The position numbers and the translations under genes are program-made. The notes under the pieces are model-generated. The model worked only from the letters and a program-made list of their open reading frames with translations. It was not told the DNA's origin and did no database searches. Of a DNA stretch of 64,000 nucleotides, positions 19,258 to 28,302 are shown piece by piece. How positions within the stretch are numbered: position 1 is the first letter of the stretch; each line of letters begins with the position of its first letter. Origin of the DNA: Microbacterium sp. Leaf151 (lineage in GTDB: Bacteria; Actinomycetota; Actinomycetes; Actinomycetales; Microbacteriaceae); the NCBI RefSeq assembly GCF_001424225.1, contig NZ_LMOR01000004.1:832485-896484 (forward strand), given 5' to 3'.

Positions 19258-19917
19258 TCAGGCACCCTTCACTGCGTTGCGGACGTAGACGATGCGGCCA
19301 CGAGCACCGGGGACGGCGCCCTTGACGAGCATGAGTCCCTTCTCGGCGTCGACGGCGTGCACCGTGAGGTTGAGGACGGTCACGCGCTCGCCACCCATAC
19401 GGCCGGCCATGCGCATGCCCTTGAAGACGCGGCTCGGAGTCGACGAGGCGCCGATCGAGCCGGGCTTGCGGTGGTTACGGTGCGAACCGTGCGAAGCGGA
19501 GACGCCCTTGAAGTTGTGACGCTTCATGACACCGGCGGTTCCCTTGCCCTTGCTGGTGCCGACGACGTCGACCAGCTGACCGGCTTCGAAGAGGCCGTCG
19601 ACGGTGAGCTCCTGGCCCAGCGCGTAGTCGGCGGCATCCGCGGTGCGGACCTCGGTGAGGTGGCGGCGCGGGGTGACACCGGCGGCGTCGAAGTGAGCCG
19701 TCAGGGGCTTGTTCACCTTGCGGGGGTCGATCTGGCCGTAGCCGATCTGAACGGCGTTGTAGCCGTCCTTCTCGAGCGAGCGCAGCTGGGTCACGACGTT
19801 CGGCGCGACCTCGATGACGGTGACGGGAACGAGCTTGCCGTTCTCGTCCCACACCTGGGTCATACCGAGCTTGGTGCCGAGGAGGCCCTTGGAGATCTTG
19901 GAGTTGATGTCAGCCAT
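19258..19917 (-). CDS. rplC: 50S ribosomal protein L3
   Basis: 219 aa. The start at ATG 19917 gives [20 protein letters not shown], the normal actinobacterial N-terminus, although the frame is open further upstream. The core signature [18 protein letters not shown] is intact. L3 reaches towards the peptidyl-transferase centre. Confidence 0.98.
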   Translation of the reverse strand: MADINSKISKGLLGTKLGMTQVWDENGKLVPVTVIEVAPNVVTQLRSLEKDGYNAVQIGYGQIDPRKVNKPLTAHFDAAGVTPRRHLTEVRTADAADYALGQELTVDGLFEAGQLVDVVGTSKGKGTAGVMKRHNFKGVSASHGSHRNHRKPGSIGASSTPSRVFKGMRMAGRMGGERVTVLNLTVHAVDAEKGLMLVKGAVPGARGRIVYVRNAVKGA

Positions 19918-19925
19918 GTCGAACC

Positions 19926-20234
19926 TCAGAGCTTGATCTCGATGTTGACATCGGCCGGGAGGTCGAGGCGCATCAGCGAGTCGACGGCCTTGGGCGTCGG
20001 GTCGATGATGTCGATGAGGCGCTTGTGGGTGCGCATCTCGAAGTGCTCGCGGCTGTCCTTGTACTTGTGGGGCGACCGGATGACGCACACGACGTTCTTC
20101 TCGGTCGGAAGGGGAACCGGGCCCACCACGGTGGCGCCGGCACGGGTCACGGTGTCGACGATCTTGCGCGCCGACGAGTCCAGCCCGGCGTGGTCGTACG
20201 ACTTCAGGCGAATGCGGATCTTCTGTCCCGCCAT
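19926..20234 (-). CDS. rpsJ: 30S ribosomal protein S10
   Basis: 102 aa. [20 protein letters not shown] start and [20 protein letters not shown] signature. S10 also acts as NusE in antitermination complexes. First gene of the S10 operon, with a long untranslated leader of about 300 bases reaching back to the promoter at 20544-20572. Confidence 0.99.
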   Translation of the reverse strand: MAGQKIRIRLKSYDHAGLDSSARKIVDTVTRAGATVVGPVPLPTEKNVVCVIRSPHKYKDSREHFEMRTHKRLIDIIDPTPKAVDSLMRLDLPADVNIEIKL

Positions 20235-20543
20235 TGTCTGCTCTCTCTCTTTCTCGCGTCTTACCCGACCTGGGGCATTGGACGCACGGTGGTGCTGACG
20301 CACCCTGGCACTTCCCCTCGCTCACGCGAGAGATGCTGCACCGCTGTTCAGCTGTCAAACCGGACGCCTTGGCATCCGGCCCGCCCCTCGCACGCACGCG
20401 TGCGAATCCCGTTGGGGATGAGGGGATTCGGTGTGTGTTCTGCTGCCCGCGGCCCAGGACCCTGCGCTCACGCGCCGCCTGTGCACTGCCGAGACAGTGA
20501 TCCTGGCGCGCGCCGAGCGCACGCCGGAATGTGGAACTGGACT

Positions 20544-20572
20544 AGTCTACGGACCCGCCGGGCGTGTCGCAA
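20544..20572 (-). promoter_or_regulatory. sigma70-type promoter of S10-spc operon
   Basis: On the minus strand: -35 TTGCGA (20567-20572), exactly 17 bases, -10 TAGACT (20544-20549); predicted start near 20537. Confidence 0.7.
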
Positions 20573-20624
20573 ACCCGGGCGTGTCGCGTGCGGCGTTTGC
20601 CCAGAATTCGAAGCCGCGAACGCC

Positions 20625-20658
20625 GACGGCGCCGCTCCCGTTCGGGAGCAGCGCCGTC
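20625..20658 (-). terminator. terminator of the MT0933-like gene
   Basis: A 15-bp stem with one mismatch (20625-20639 with 20644-20658), loop GTTC, 11 bases past the stop codon. No T-run is visible. It would insulate the S10 promoter from upstream transcription. Confidence 0.7.
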
Positions 20659-20669
20659 GTCGATCGGGC

Positions 20670-20888
20670 TCAGGCGTTGCCGATGTTCTTGTCGACGTTG
20701 GCCCGCACCTCGTCGACCTTGCCGTGCTGTTCGGCCGGGACGATCTTCTTGATCGCTTCCGCGGCACCGTCGAGCACCTTGTCGCTGACCTCTTCGGCCT
20801 TTTCGCTCTTGAGCGCTTCTTCGATCTTGTCGCGGTTGTCGTCGAGGAGCTTCTTGCCCTTCGCGATGATGTCGTCCACGCCGCTCAT
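20670..20888 (-). CDS. small charged protein, MT0933/Rv0909 antitoxin-like
   Basis: 72 aa, strongly helical, rich in Lys, Asp and Glu (MSGVDDIIAKGKKLLDDNRD, EVSDKVLDGAAEAIKKIVPA). Length, composition and the repeated DK/VD pattern resemble the MT0933-like (PF14013) family, which is annotated as antitoxin-like in Mycobacterium; no toxin gene is adjacent, so a stand-alone stress or DNA-associated role is equally possible. A GAGGGAG ribosome-binding site lies before ATG 20888. It stands alone between tuf and the S10 operon and has its own terminator. Confidence 0.65.
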   Translation of the reverse strand: MSGVDDIIAKGKKLLDDNRDKIEEALKSEKAEEVSDKVLDGAAEAIKKIVPAEQHGKVDEVRANVDKNIGNA

Positions 20889-20999
20889 TACGTCTCCCTC
20901 ATGACCGGGTCGGCAAGGGTGCCGACCTCCCGTTCATTGTGGAGTGCGCGCGACCGCAAGCGGAAGCCCCGCGGCTCCGGCGTCGTCCGGGAACGACAA

Positions 21000-21023
21000 A
21001 GGCCGGGCCCGAAGGCCCGGCCT
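21000..21023 (-). terminator. terminator of tuf
   Basis: A perfect 10-bp stem (21000-21009 with 21014-21023) followed on the minus strand by TTTGTCGTT, 23 bases past the tuf stop: a good intrinsic terminator ending the str operon. Confidence 0.85.
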
Positions 21024-21046
21024 GTGCCGAGTGAAGTCGCTGAGAC

Positions 21047-22240
21047 TTACTTGACGATCTTCGTGACCGTGCCGGCGCCGACGGTGCGGCCACCCTCACG
21101 GATCGCGTAGCCGAGGCCCTCTTCCATGGCGATCGGCTGAATGAGCTCGACCGACATTTCGGTGGTGTCACCGGGCATGACCATCTCGGTGCCCTCGGGC
21201 AGCGTGATGACGCCGGTCACGTCGGTCGTGCGGAAGTAGAACTGCGGGCGGTAGTTCGTGAAGAACGGGTTGTGGCGGCCGCCCTCTTCCTTGGACAGGA
21301 TGTACGCCGTGCCCTCGAAGTTGGTGTGCGGGGTGACCGAACCGGGCTTCACGACGACCTGGCCGCGCTCGACGTCGTCACGCTTGGTGCCGCGGAGGAG
21401 CAGACCACAGTTCTCGCCGGCCCAGGCCTCGTCGAGCTGCTTGTGGAACATCTCGATACCGGTGACCGTGGTCTTCTGCGTCGGGCGGATGCCGACGATC
21501 TCGACCTCGGAGTTGATGCCGAGGGTGCCGCGCTCGGCGCGACCCGTGACGACCGTGCCACGGCCGGTGATGGTGAAGACGTCCTCGATGGGCATGAGGA
21601 ACGGCTTGTCCTTGTCACGCACCGGGTCGGGGATCGACTCGTCGACGGCTTCCATGAGCTCGACGATGGCGTTGACCCACTGCTCGTCGCCCTCGAGAGC
21701 CTTGAGGCCCGAGACGCGGACGACGGGGGCGTTGTCGCCGTCGAAGTCCTGCGACGAGAGCAGCTCGCGGACCTCGAGCTCGACGAGCTCCAGGATCTCC
21801 TCGTCGTCGACCATGTCGCTCTTGTTCAGCGCGACGAGCAGGTAGGGCACGCCGACCTGCTTGGCGAGCAGAACGTGCTCACGGGTCTGAGCCATCGGGC
21901 CGTCGGTGGCGGCGACCACGAGGATCGCGCCGTCCATCTGAGCGGCACCGGTGATCATGTTCTTGATGTAGTCGGCGTGGCCGGGCGCGTCGACGTGAGC
22001 GTAGTGACGCTTGGGGGTCTCGTACTCGACGTGCGAGATGTTGATCGTGATACCACGCTGACGCTCTTCGGGCGCCGAGTCGATCGACGCGAAGTCACGC
22101 TGAACGTTGGTGGCCGACGGGAACTTGTCGGCGAGCACCTTCGAGATGGCAGCGGTGAGCGTGGTCTTGCCGTGGTCGACGTGACCGATCGTTCCGATGT
22201 TCACGTGCGGCTTGGTCCGCTCGAACTTGGCCTTAGCCAC
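21047..22240 (-). CDS. tuf: elongation factor Tu
   Basis: 397 aa. GTPase that delivers aminoacyl-tRNA. P-loop GHVDHGKTT (about residues 19-27), G3 DAPGH, G4 NKSD, and EF-Tu domains 2 and 3 follow ([20 protein letters not shown]). Starts at GTG 22240 with a strong GAGGAGG site. A 160-base gap separates it from fusA; that gap contains a perfect stem-loop, so tuf probably also has a promoter of its own, though none could be picked out with confidence. Confidence 0.99.
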   Translation of the reverse strand: MAKAKFERTKPHVNIGTIGHVDHGKTTLTAAISKVLADKFPSATNVQRDFASIDSAPEERQRGITINISHVEYETPKRHYAHVDAPGHADYIKNMITGAAQMDGAILVVAATDGPMAQTREHVLLAKQVGVPYLLVALNKSDMVDDEEILELVELEVRELLSSQDFDGDNAPVVRVSGLKALEGDEQWVNAIVELMEAVDESIPDPVRDKDKPFLMPIEDVFTITGRGTVVTGRAERGTLGINSEVEIVGIRPTQKTTVTGIEMFHKQLDEAWAGENCGLLLRGTKRDDVERGQVVVKPGSVTPHTNFEGTAYILSKEEGGRHNPFFTNYRPQFYFRTTDVTGVITLPEGTEMVMPGDTTEMSVELIQPIAMEEGLGYAIREGGRTVGAGTVTKIVK

Positions 22241-22347
22241 TGGGTCCTCCTCAGGACGTTGGTTGCGAGGTCTCGGGCACTGGATTGCGACCGGTTCTTC
22301 GCGGGGATGGTTCTCAGATTACTAGAGAGTCGGTATTCAGTTTGAGT

Positions 22348-22388
22348 GGATGCCGGGAACCGCGGGGGAACCCGGGTTCCCGGCATCC
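22348..22388 (-). terminator. long stem-loop between fusA and tuf
   Basis: A perfect 14-bp stem (22348-22361 with 22375-22388), 13-base loop, 12 bases after the fusA stop. The outer seven bases are GGATGCC/GGCATCC, the over-represented heptamer of this genome. No T-run follows. Probable partial terminator or processing site. Confidence 0.65.
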
Positions 22389-22400
22389 ATGAGAGCGGTG

Positions 22401-24515
22401 TTACTCGCCCTTGTTCTTCTGGACGATCTCGTCGGCCACGGCACGAGGAACCTCGGCGTAGCTGTCGAACTCCATCGAGTAGACGGCACGGCCCGAGGTC
22501 TTCGAGCGCAGGTCGCCGATGTAGCCGAACATCTCGGACAGCGGCACGAGTGCCCGCACGACCTTGACACCCTGGGCGTCTTCCATCGACTGGATCTGCC
22601 CACGACGCGAGTTCAGGTCGCCGATGACGTCGCCCATGTACTCCTCGGGAGTACGCACCTCGACCGACATGAGCGGCTCGAGGATGACGGGGTTCGCCTT
22701 GCGGATCGCTTCCTTGAAGCCCATGGAGCCGGCGATCTTGAACGCCATCTCCGAGGAGTCGACGTCGTGCGATGCGCCGTCGAGGAGGATCGCCTTGACG
22801 CCCACCATGGGGTAGCCGGCGAGCACGCCGACGTTCATGGCGTCCTGGAAGCCCTGGTCGGTGGGCGAGATGTATTCGCGGGGGATACGACCACCGCTGA
22901 CCTTGTTCTCGAACTCGTAGATCTTGTCGGCCGTGACCTCGAGGGGCTCGAGCGCGAACTGGATCTTGGCGAACTGACCCGAACCACCGGTCTGCTTCTT
23001 GTGCGTGTAGTCGTGACGCTCGACGGTCTTCTTGATTGTCTCGCGGTACGCGACCTGCGGCTTGCCGACGTTGGCCTCGACCTTGAACTCGCGCTTCATG
23101 CGGTCCACGAGGATGTCGAGGTGCAGCTCGCCCATCCCCTTGATGACGGTCTGGCCCGTGTCGTTGTTCTGCTCGACGCGGAACGTCGGGTCTTCCTCGG
23201 CCAGCTTCTGGATCGCCAGACCCAGCTTCTCCTGGTCGGCCTTGGTCTTGGGCTCGATCGCGACCTCGATGACGGGCTCGGGGAACGTCATCGACTCGAG
23301 GACGACCTGGTTCTGCGCGTCGCAGAGGGTGTCGCCGGTCGTGGTGTCCTTCAGGCCGATGACCGCGTAGATGTGGCCGGCGGTGACCGAGGGAACCGGG
23401 TTCTCCTTGTTGGCGTACATCTGGAAGATCTTCCCGATGCGCTCCTTCTTGGACTTCGTCGAGTTGACGATCTGCGCGCCCGAGTCGAGGTGACCGGAGT
23501 ACACGCGGATGTAGGTCAGACGACCGAAGAAGGGGTGCGTGACGATCTTGAAGGCCAGCGCGGTGAAGGGCTCTTCACGATCGGCGTGCCGCTCGATGAT
23601 CGTCTCTTCGTTCTTCGGGTCATGCGCCTCGATGGCCGGCACGTCGAGGGGCGACGGCAGGTAGTCGATGACGGCGTCCAGCATGGGCTGCACACCGCGG
23701 TTCTTGAACGCCGAGCCGCAGAGCACGGGGTAGATGTCGGAGTTGACCGTCAGCTTGCGGATGGCGGCCTTGATCTCGGCGACGGTCAGCTCTTCGCCAC
23801 CGAAGTGCTTCTCGAGAAGCTCCTCATCGGTCTCGGCGACCGTCTCGAGGAGCTCTTCGCGGTACTTCGCGACGACGTCGGCCATGTCGGCCGGGATCTC
23901 CTGGATGTCGTACTTGGCACCCATGGTGACGTCGCCCTTGGCGTCGCCGGCCCAGACCAGCGCGCGCATCTCGACGAGGTCGACGACACCGATGAAGTCG
24001 TTCTCGACGCCGATGGGCAGCTGGATGACGAGCGGCTTCGCCTTCAGCTTGTTGATGATCGTGTCGACCGTGAAGTAGAAGTCCGCGCCGAGCTTGTCCA
24101 TCTTGTTGACGAAGCAGATGCGGGGGACGTTGTACTTGTCGGCCTGACGCCAGACCGTCTCGGACTGGGGCTCGACGCCCTCCTTGCCGTCGAAGACGGC
24201 CACAGCACCATCGAGCACACGCAGGGAGCGCTCCACCTCGACGGTGAAGTCGACGTGCCCGGGGGTGTCGATGATGTTGATCTGGTTCTTGTCCCAGAAG
24301 CACGTGACAGCAGCGGAGGTGATCGTGATGCCACGCTCCTGCTCCTGCTCCATCCAGTCGGTCGTCGAGGCGCCGTCGTGCGTCTCGCCGATCTTGTGGT
24401 TGGTTCCCGTGTAGTACAGGATGCGCTCGGTCGTCGTCGTCTTGCCGGCATCGATGTGCGCCATGATGCCGATGTTGCGGACCTTGGTGAGGTCGGTGAG
24501 CACGTCTTGTGCCAC
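22401..24515 (-). CDS. fusA: elongation factor G
   Basis: 704 aa. Translocation GTPase. G1 [14 protein letters not shown] near residues 18-31, G2/switch I region with GITITSAA, G3 DTPGHVDF, G4 NKMDK, and domain IV with YRETIKKTV; full length. Third gene of the str operon. The upstream gap to rpsG is 92 bases and consists largely of a 15-bp inverted repeat. Confidence 0.99.
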   Translation of the reverse strand: MAQDVLTDLTKVRNIGIMAHIDAGKTTTTERILYYTGTNHKIGETHDGASTTDWMEQEQERGITITSAAVTCFWDKNQINIIDTPGHVDFTVEVERSLRVLDGAVAVFDGKEGVEPQSETVWRQADKYNVPRICFVNKMDKLGADFYFTVDTIINKLKAKPLVIQLPIGVENDFIGVVDLVEMRALVWAGDAKGDVTMGAKYDIQEIPADMADVVAKYREELLETVAETDEELLEKHFGGEELTVAEIKAAIRKLTVNSDIYPVLCGSAFKNRGVQPMLDAVIDYLPSPLDVPAIEAHDPKNEETIIERHADREEPFTALAFKIVTHPFFGRLTYIRVYSGHLDSGAQIVNSTKSKKERIGKIFQMYANKENPVPSVTAGHIYAVIGLKDTTTGDTLCDAQNQVVLESMTFPEPVIEVAIEPKTKADQEKLGLAIQKLAEEDPTFRVEQNNDTGQTVIKGMGELHLDILVDRMKREFKVEANVGKPQVAYRETIKKTVERHDYTHKKQTGGSGQFAKIQFALEPLEVTADKIYEFENKVSGGRIPREYISPTDQGFQDAMNVGVLAGYPMVGVKAILLDGASHDVDSSEMAFKIAGSMGFKEAIRKANPVILEPLMSVEVRTPEEYMGDVIGDLNSRRGQIQSMEDAQGVKVVRALVPLSEMFGYIGDLRSKTSGRAVYSMEFDSYAEVPRAVADEIVQKNKGE

Positions 24516-24551
24516 GGGATGTCCTTACGTGTGGTGGCGGATGTCGTGGGA

Positions 24552-24599
24552 ACTTCGACGGGCTCGCGGGCCGGGTCGGCCGCCCGAGCCCGTCGAAGT
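24552..24599 (-). repeat. perfect 15-bp inverted repeat between rpsG and fusA
   Basis: Arms 24552-24566 and 24585-24599 are exact reverse complements around an 18-base GC-rich loop that can itself pair. The arm contains GAGCCCGTCGAAG, related to the repeat at 6525-6543. It begins nine bases after the rpsG stop and could act as a transcript-level hairpin. Confidence 0.65.
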
Positions 24600-24607
24600 G
24601 GGAGCTG

Positions 24608-25078
24608 TTACCAGCGGTAGTGCGCGAAGGCGCGGTTCGACTCGGCCATCTTGTGGGTGTCTTCGCGGCGCTTGACCGCGGCACCGAGGCCGTTCGAGGC
24701 GTCGAGGATCTCGTTCTGCAGACGCTCGGTCATCGTCTTCTCACGACGACCCTTGGCGTAGCTCACGAGCCAGCGCAGCGCGAGGGTGTTCGCGCGGTGC
24801 GGCTTGACTTCGACGGGCACCTGGTAGGTCGAGCCACCGACGCGGCGGCTCTTGACCTCGAGGGTGGGACGGACGTTGTCGAGCGCCTTCTTCAGCGTGG
24901 CGACGGCGTCCTGGCTGTTCTTCGCCTCGACACCCTTGAGGGCGGTGTAGACGATCGACTCTGCGATCGACTTCTTACCGTCGACGAGGATCTTGTTGAC
25001 CAGCTGGCTGACGATCGGAGCACCGTAGACCGGGTCGTTGACGACCGGGCGCTTGGTGACGGGACCTTTACGAGGCAT
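24608..25078 (-). CDS. rpsG: 30S ribosomal protein S7
   Basis: 156 aa. Nucleates assembly of the 30S head and lines the E site. [20 protein letters not shown] start and the [20 protein letters not shown] signature. Five bases after rpsL. Confidence 0.99.
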   Translation of the reverse strand: MPRKGPVTKRPVVNDPVYGAPIVSQLVNKILVDGKKSIAESIVYTALKGVEAKNSQDAVATLKKALDNVRPTLEVKSRRVGGSTYQVPVEVKPHRANTLALRWLVSYAKGRREKTMTERLQNEILDASNGLGAAVKRREDTHKMAESNRAFAHYRW

Positions 25079-25083
25079 CTGAG

Positions 25084-25452
25084 TCAGCCCTTCTTCGCGC
25101 CGTAGCGGCTACGAGCCTGCTTACGGTTCTTGACAGCCTGGGTGTCGAGTGCACCGCGGACGATCTTGTAACGGACACCGGGGAGGTCCTTGACGCGACC
25201 ACCGCGGACGAGCACGAGCGAGTGCTCCTGCAGGTTGTGGCCCTCGCCGGGGATGTAGGCGGTGACCTCGGTGCCGTTGCGCAGCTTCACACGAGCGACC
25301 TTGCGCATCGCCGAGTTCGGCTTCTTGGGGGTCGTCGTGTACACGCGGGTGCACACGCCGGCCTGCTGGGGGTTCGACTTCAGCGCGGGAGCCTTGGTCT
25401 TCGAGACCTTCGGCGAGCGGCCCTTGCGAACCAACTGCTGAATGGTTGGCAC
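25084..25452 (-). CDS. rpsL: 30S ribosomal protein S12
   Basis: 122 aa starting at GTG 25452 ([13 protein letters not shown]), although the frame is open to 25761. Decoding-centre protein. The [17 protein letters not shown] loop and the [17 protein letters not shown] loop carry Lys at the positions (43 and 88 in E. coli numbering) whose change gives streptomycin resistance, so the wild-type state is present. First gene of the str operon. Confidence 0.98.
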   Translation of the reverse strand: MPTIQQLVRKGRSPKVSKTKAPALKSNPQQAGVCTRVYTTTPKKPNSAMRKVARVKLRNGTEVTAYIPGEGHNLQEHSLVLVRGGRVKDLPGVRYKIVRGALDTQAVKNRKQARSRYGAKKG

Positions 25453-25807
25453 GTTCTCTCCTTGATTGGCTGGGTGGTCCCTCTCGGTCTCACCCAGGGT
25501 GCTGCACGGTGACAGCGTCGTGTCTCCCCCGGCATGTCGCTCATCTTTCGATTCATGACGTGTCGGGCTCACGTGTGATCCGCCCCGCGACAGAATGATC
25601 TGGCGCGATTCGTGGTGGATATGCCGTGGGGGCGACCTGTTCGCAGGCCGATCCCTGAGATGGTGCGAGCGTTGGTCCGCGTGGCACGCCCGAGGGCATG
25701 ACGCACGGCGCGCGTGAACGCACACCCGCTCAATGATACGCGTTCTCCCGGGGTGCGGCAAACATTCGCGACAGCGATCGCACCGGGAGCTGCCGGATGC
25801 CCGCGCC
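25453..25807 (-). other. rpsL leader and promoter region (no gene)
   Basis: 355 bases without a credible gene. It holds the rpsL promoter at 25733-25761 and an untranslated leader of about 270 bases. No strong terminator is seen between the 25808 gene and the rpsL promoter, so some read-through from the upstream cluster is possible. Confidence 0.55.
25733..25761 (-). promoter_or_regulatory. sigma70-type promoter of str operon
   Basis: On the minus strand: -35 TTGCCG (25756-25761), exactly 17 bases, -10 TATCAT (25733-25738); predicted start near 25726. Confidence 0.75.
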
Positions 25808-26593
25808 CTACCCGAGAAGGAGTGCGACGCCGACCGCTGCGAGCGCGACGACGGCGACGACCGCGGCTGCGAGGACCACGAGACGTACCCGGCCCGGCGA
25901 CCGCCGGGGGTGGACGAGCGCGGCGTCGCTCGATCGGACCGCGCCGCCGGTGGAGGCTCGCGCGACCCGTGCGGGCTCGTCTACGCGCGGCGCGTAGGAC
26001 TCCCGACGAAGCGCGACCGGCGATCGGGCCTCGCGCTGCGCCGGCGGTTCTCCGTCGACGACCGGGACGACCGGCCGGATGCCGCGGGGGCCGGAGTCTT
26101 CCTCGGTGTCGGCGATGGATGCGGACAGACGCGGCTCGACACCCGCGCGCGGGACCGTCGAGGTGTCGGCGACGGACGCGGGCAGACTCCCGTCGATCGC
26201 GGCGGGGATCGTCGACGTGTCACCCGGCGGCGACAACCCCGCCCCCGCGTGCGGTGTCCGTGAGCGCGACGGCGCCGTGTCGGAATCGAGCACCGACGGC
26301 GCCGTGACGTCGTCGAGCGCGGACGGGGGCCGTTGGTCGGCGAGCGCGGGCGGCGGGAGCGGGGCATCACCGCGCCGGGCCGCGCGCGACGCGGTGTCGC
26401 CGTGCGACGGCGGCCTCTCATCGTTCTCGGCGGCGCGCGACGGCGGCGCGCCGCCGCCGGAGGTCGTCCGACGCGCACTGAGCGTGTCGTCCTCGTTACC
26501 GTCGGGTTCGGGCGCGGCCGGCCACGCGCGCAGGCGTCCGGACCAGAGGGTGACGCCGTCGGGGTCGTCGTCGTGTCCGTCGGGATCGTTCAC
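25808..26593 (-). CDS. disordered tail-anchored protein of unknown function
   Basis: 261 aa, not recognised. It begins at GTG 26593, overlapping the FHA gene stop by four bases. The first about 225 residues are low-complexity, rich in Asp, Pro, Ser, Thr and Arg, with many SxxDT/TxxD-type sites ([29 protein letters not shown]) that look like possible Ser/Thr phosphorylation or FHA-binding sites. The last about 30 residues are one hydrophobic helix ([20 protein letters not shown]), making a tail anchor with almost nothing outside. In context (kinase and FHA protein in the same cluster) it could be a phospho-scaffold; that is inference only. Confidence 0.65.
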   Translation of the reverse strand: MNDPDGHDDDPDGVTLWSGRLRAWPAAPEPDGNEDDTLSARRTTSGGGAPPSRAAENDERPPSHGDTASRAARRGDAPLPPPALADQRPPSALDDVTAPSVLDSDTAPSRSRTPHAGAGLSPPGDTSTIPAAIDGSLPASVADTSTVPRAGVEPRLSASIADTEEDSGPRGIRPVVPVVDGEPPAQREARSPVALRRESYAPRVDEPARVARASTGGAVRSSDAALVHPRRSPGRVRLVVLAAAVVAVVALAAVGVALLLG

Positions 26594-28302
26594 GCGTCGC
26601 TCCGCGTCAATCGCACCTCCGCGTCACCGAGGAAGAACCGTTCTCCGGCCTCGATCTCCTCCCCCGGCGGCGCCTCGACCTCGGTGCCCATGAGCGTGGC
26701 GAACAGGACGCCGTTCGTCGAATCGAGGTCGGTGACGTACCAGACCTCTCCGCGCAGCTGGAGGCGCGCGTGGGTCTTGGAGACCGTCCGCGTCTCATCC
26801 GAGATCGCGATGAGCTGCGCGTCCGGGTGCTCGGCATCCGGCCCCGGCCGTCGCCCGAGGATGACGACTCCCGACGTCAGGGCGACCGGCGCACCCGCAG
26901 GCGGCACCAGCATCCACGGGATGCGCTTGCGACGCGTCACGACGGTGCGATCGAGCGCGTCGACATCGTCGTCGGCGATGGCGGGCAATTCGGACTGCGT
27001 GAACAGGGTCGACACGGACGTGCGGGCGGACCGGGGGGACCCCGCCTCCGGCAGCTCGGCGACAGCCGATACCGCCTCGGACAGCTCGGGGAACTCCTCG
27101 CCGGGCGAGACGACCGACGGTCGCGAGGCCGCCCCGGGCTCGGGCGAGGGGCGCGTGAGGGGGACGTCGGCGATCGGCACCGTGGGCTCGCCGCCGGATC
27201 GCTGCGATCGCCGGGAGGGGCTGACCCACGGGGCGACGGGCGGCTCGGCATCCGCGCCCGTCCCGTCGTGGTCGTCAGGCTGCTCGCGCCTCGGAGAGGC
27301 GAGGGATTCCCGGCCCTCGACCGCTTCACCGACGATCGAGTCGGAGGTGATGCTCGACGCCCCTTCCGTGACGGGGGGTGTCGTCTCGACTCGCGGGTCC
27401 GACATGCCTTGGAGCGCGTCCACGGCGAGACCGCGTCGGAGACCGCCCGAGCCGCGACGGGGGTCGTGACGCAGCGCGTCGAGCACCTCCGACACCGACC
27501 TGTCGGGCGCCGCGTCTGCTCGTCCGGGACCGGCATCGTCGTCGCCGCGGTCGCGATCGACGAAGAGTGCGGGTGCCGGATCGGCGGGGGGCGACCAGTC
27601 GGCGGGCGAGGGAACCGCATCGGCCAGCGAGACGGACGGCGCGGCGAACGGCATCACGACCGGTTCGGACAGGGGGACGGACGGCCCCGCTCCACGCTCG
27701 GGCCCGGGCGCCTCCGTGACACCCGCGGCATCCGGGGTCCAGCGGCTCCGTGCCGAGCTCGGCGCCTTCGTCGCGCCGTCGGCATCCGGAGTCCAGCGGC
27801 TCAGCGCCGAGCCCGACGCGTCCGATGCGCCCGCGGCATCCGGGGTCCATCCGCCCACCAGCGGGACGTAGATCGGCGCCTCGTCAGTGCCGCGCCGGAA
27901 CGGGCCGGAGCGCTCCTCGACACGACCGACGCCCTCGTGGCCCGACCACCGCGCCGAGCCCCACCCGAGGATGCTGGCCCAGACGACGGGGAACAGCGCA
28001 CCCACCACCGTGAGCCCGGTACCGCCGCCGAAGGCTGTCGTGATGCGGTGAACCGCGACGACGAACACGATGACGAAGGCGATCGCGCCGAAGAGCGGCA
28101 CGACGTTCAGCAGCACCAGCCATGGCGAGAAGTCACCCCGCTGGAGCACGGTCGCGACGTTCAGGACCGGCACCCAGGCCTTCCACGCCGGCTCATCCAT
28201 CTTGCGGAACATCGCCGCCAGGGCGAGTGCGAACCAGACGTACAGCACCACGACGAGCGCGAGCGACGTCATCCCGAGAATCACCATCGTCGAATCGGTC
28301 AT
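26590..28302 (-). CDS. membrane protein with DUF5684-like N-terminus and C-terminal FHA domain
   Basis: 570 aa. Residues 1 to about 120 hold three to four membrane helices resembling DUF5684 (FRKMDEPAWKAWVPVLNVAT). A long Pro/Asp/Ser-rich linker (about 150-460) includes three tandem WTPDAxG repeats. The C-terminal about 100 residues are an FHA domain: GRRPGPD, SKTHARL and STNGVLF supply the Arg, Ser/His and Asn used to bind phosphothreonine. It is likely a reader of the kinase in the same cluster. ATG 28302 overlaps the upstream stop by four bases; an open extension upstream is out of frame with that gene and rejected. Confidence 0.85.
   Translation of the reverse strand: MTDSTMVILGMTSLALVVVLYVWFALALAAMFRKMDEPAWKAWVPVLNVATVLQRGDFSPWLVLLNVVPLFGAIAFVIVFVVAVHRITTAFGGGTGLTVVGALFPVVWASILGWGSARWSGHEGVGRVEERSGPFRRGTDEAPIYVPLVGGWTPDAAGASDASGSALSRWTPDADGATKAPSSARSRWTPDAAGVTEAPGPERGAGPSVPLSEPVVMPFAAPSVSLADAVPSPADWSPPADPAPALFVDRDRGDDDAGPGRADAAPDRSVSEVLDALRHDPRRGSGGLRRGLAVDALQGMSDPRVETTPPVTEGASSITSDSIVGEAVEGRESLASPRREQPDDHDGTGADAEPPVAPWVSPSRRSQRSGGEPTVPIADVPLTRPSPEPGAASRPSVVSPGEEFPELSEAVSAVAELPEAGSPRSARTSVSTLFTQSELPAIADDDVDALDRTVVTRRKRIPWMLVPPAGAPVALTSGVVILGRRPGPDAEHPDAQLIAISDETRTVSKTHARLQLRGEVWYVTDLDSTNGVLFATLMGTEVEAPPGEEIEAGERFFLGDAEVRLTRSDA
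27718..27870 (-). repeat. three-copy WTPDAxG repeat inside the FHA protein
   Basis: Three direct repeats of about 18-20 codons, each beginning WTPDA (WTPDAAGASDASGSALSR, WTPDADGATKAPSSARSR, WTPDAAGVTEAPG). Each carries the DNA word GGCATCC. Positions are approximate. Confidence 0.7.

Larger units (their letters stand above)
20235..20669 (-). other. S10-operon leader and upstream spacer (no gene)
   Basis: 435 bases without a credible gene. It contains the rpsJ promoter (20544-20572), a predicted leader of about 300 bases with several GC-rich stem-loops (for example CGAATCCC 20403-20410 pairing with GGGATTCG 20423-20430, and a TCGCACG/CGTGCGA hairpin just upstream), and at its far end the terminator of the 20670 gene. 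It matches no leader family I can recognise. Confidence 0.6.

Noticed and set aside
22241..22347. A tuf-specific promoter
   Set aside because: TAATCT or TAGTAA could be -10 elements, but no -35 lies at a usable distance, so it was not annotated.
25762..25807. Terminator of the kinase-FHA cluster
   Set aside because: Only short weak inverted repeats are present; not enough to call.
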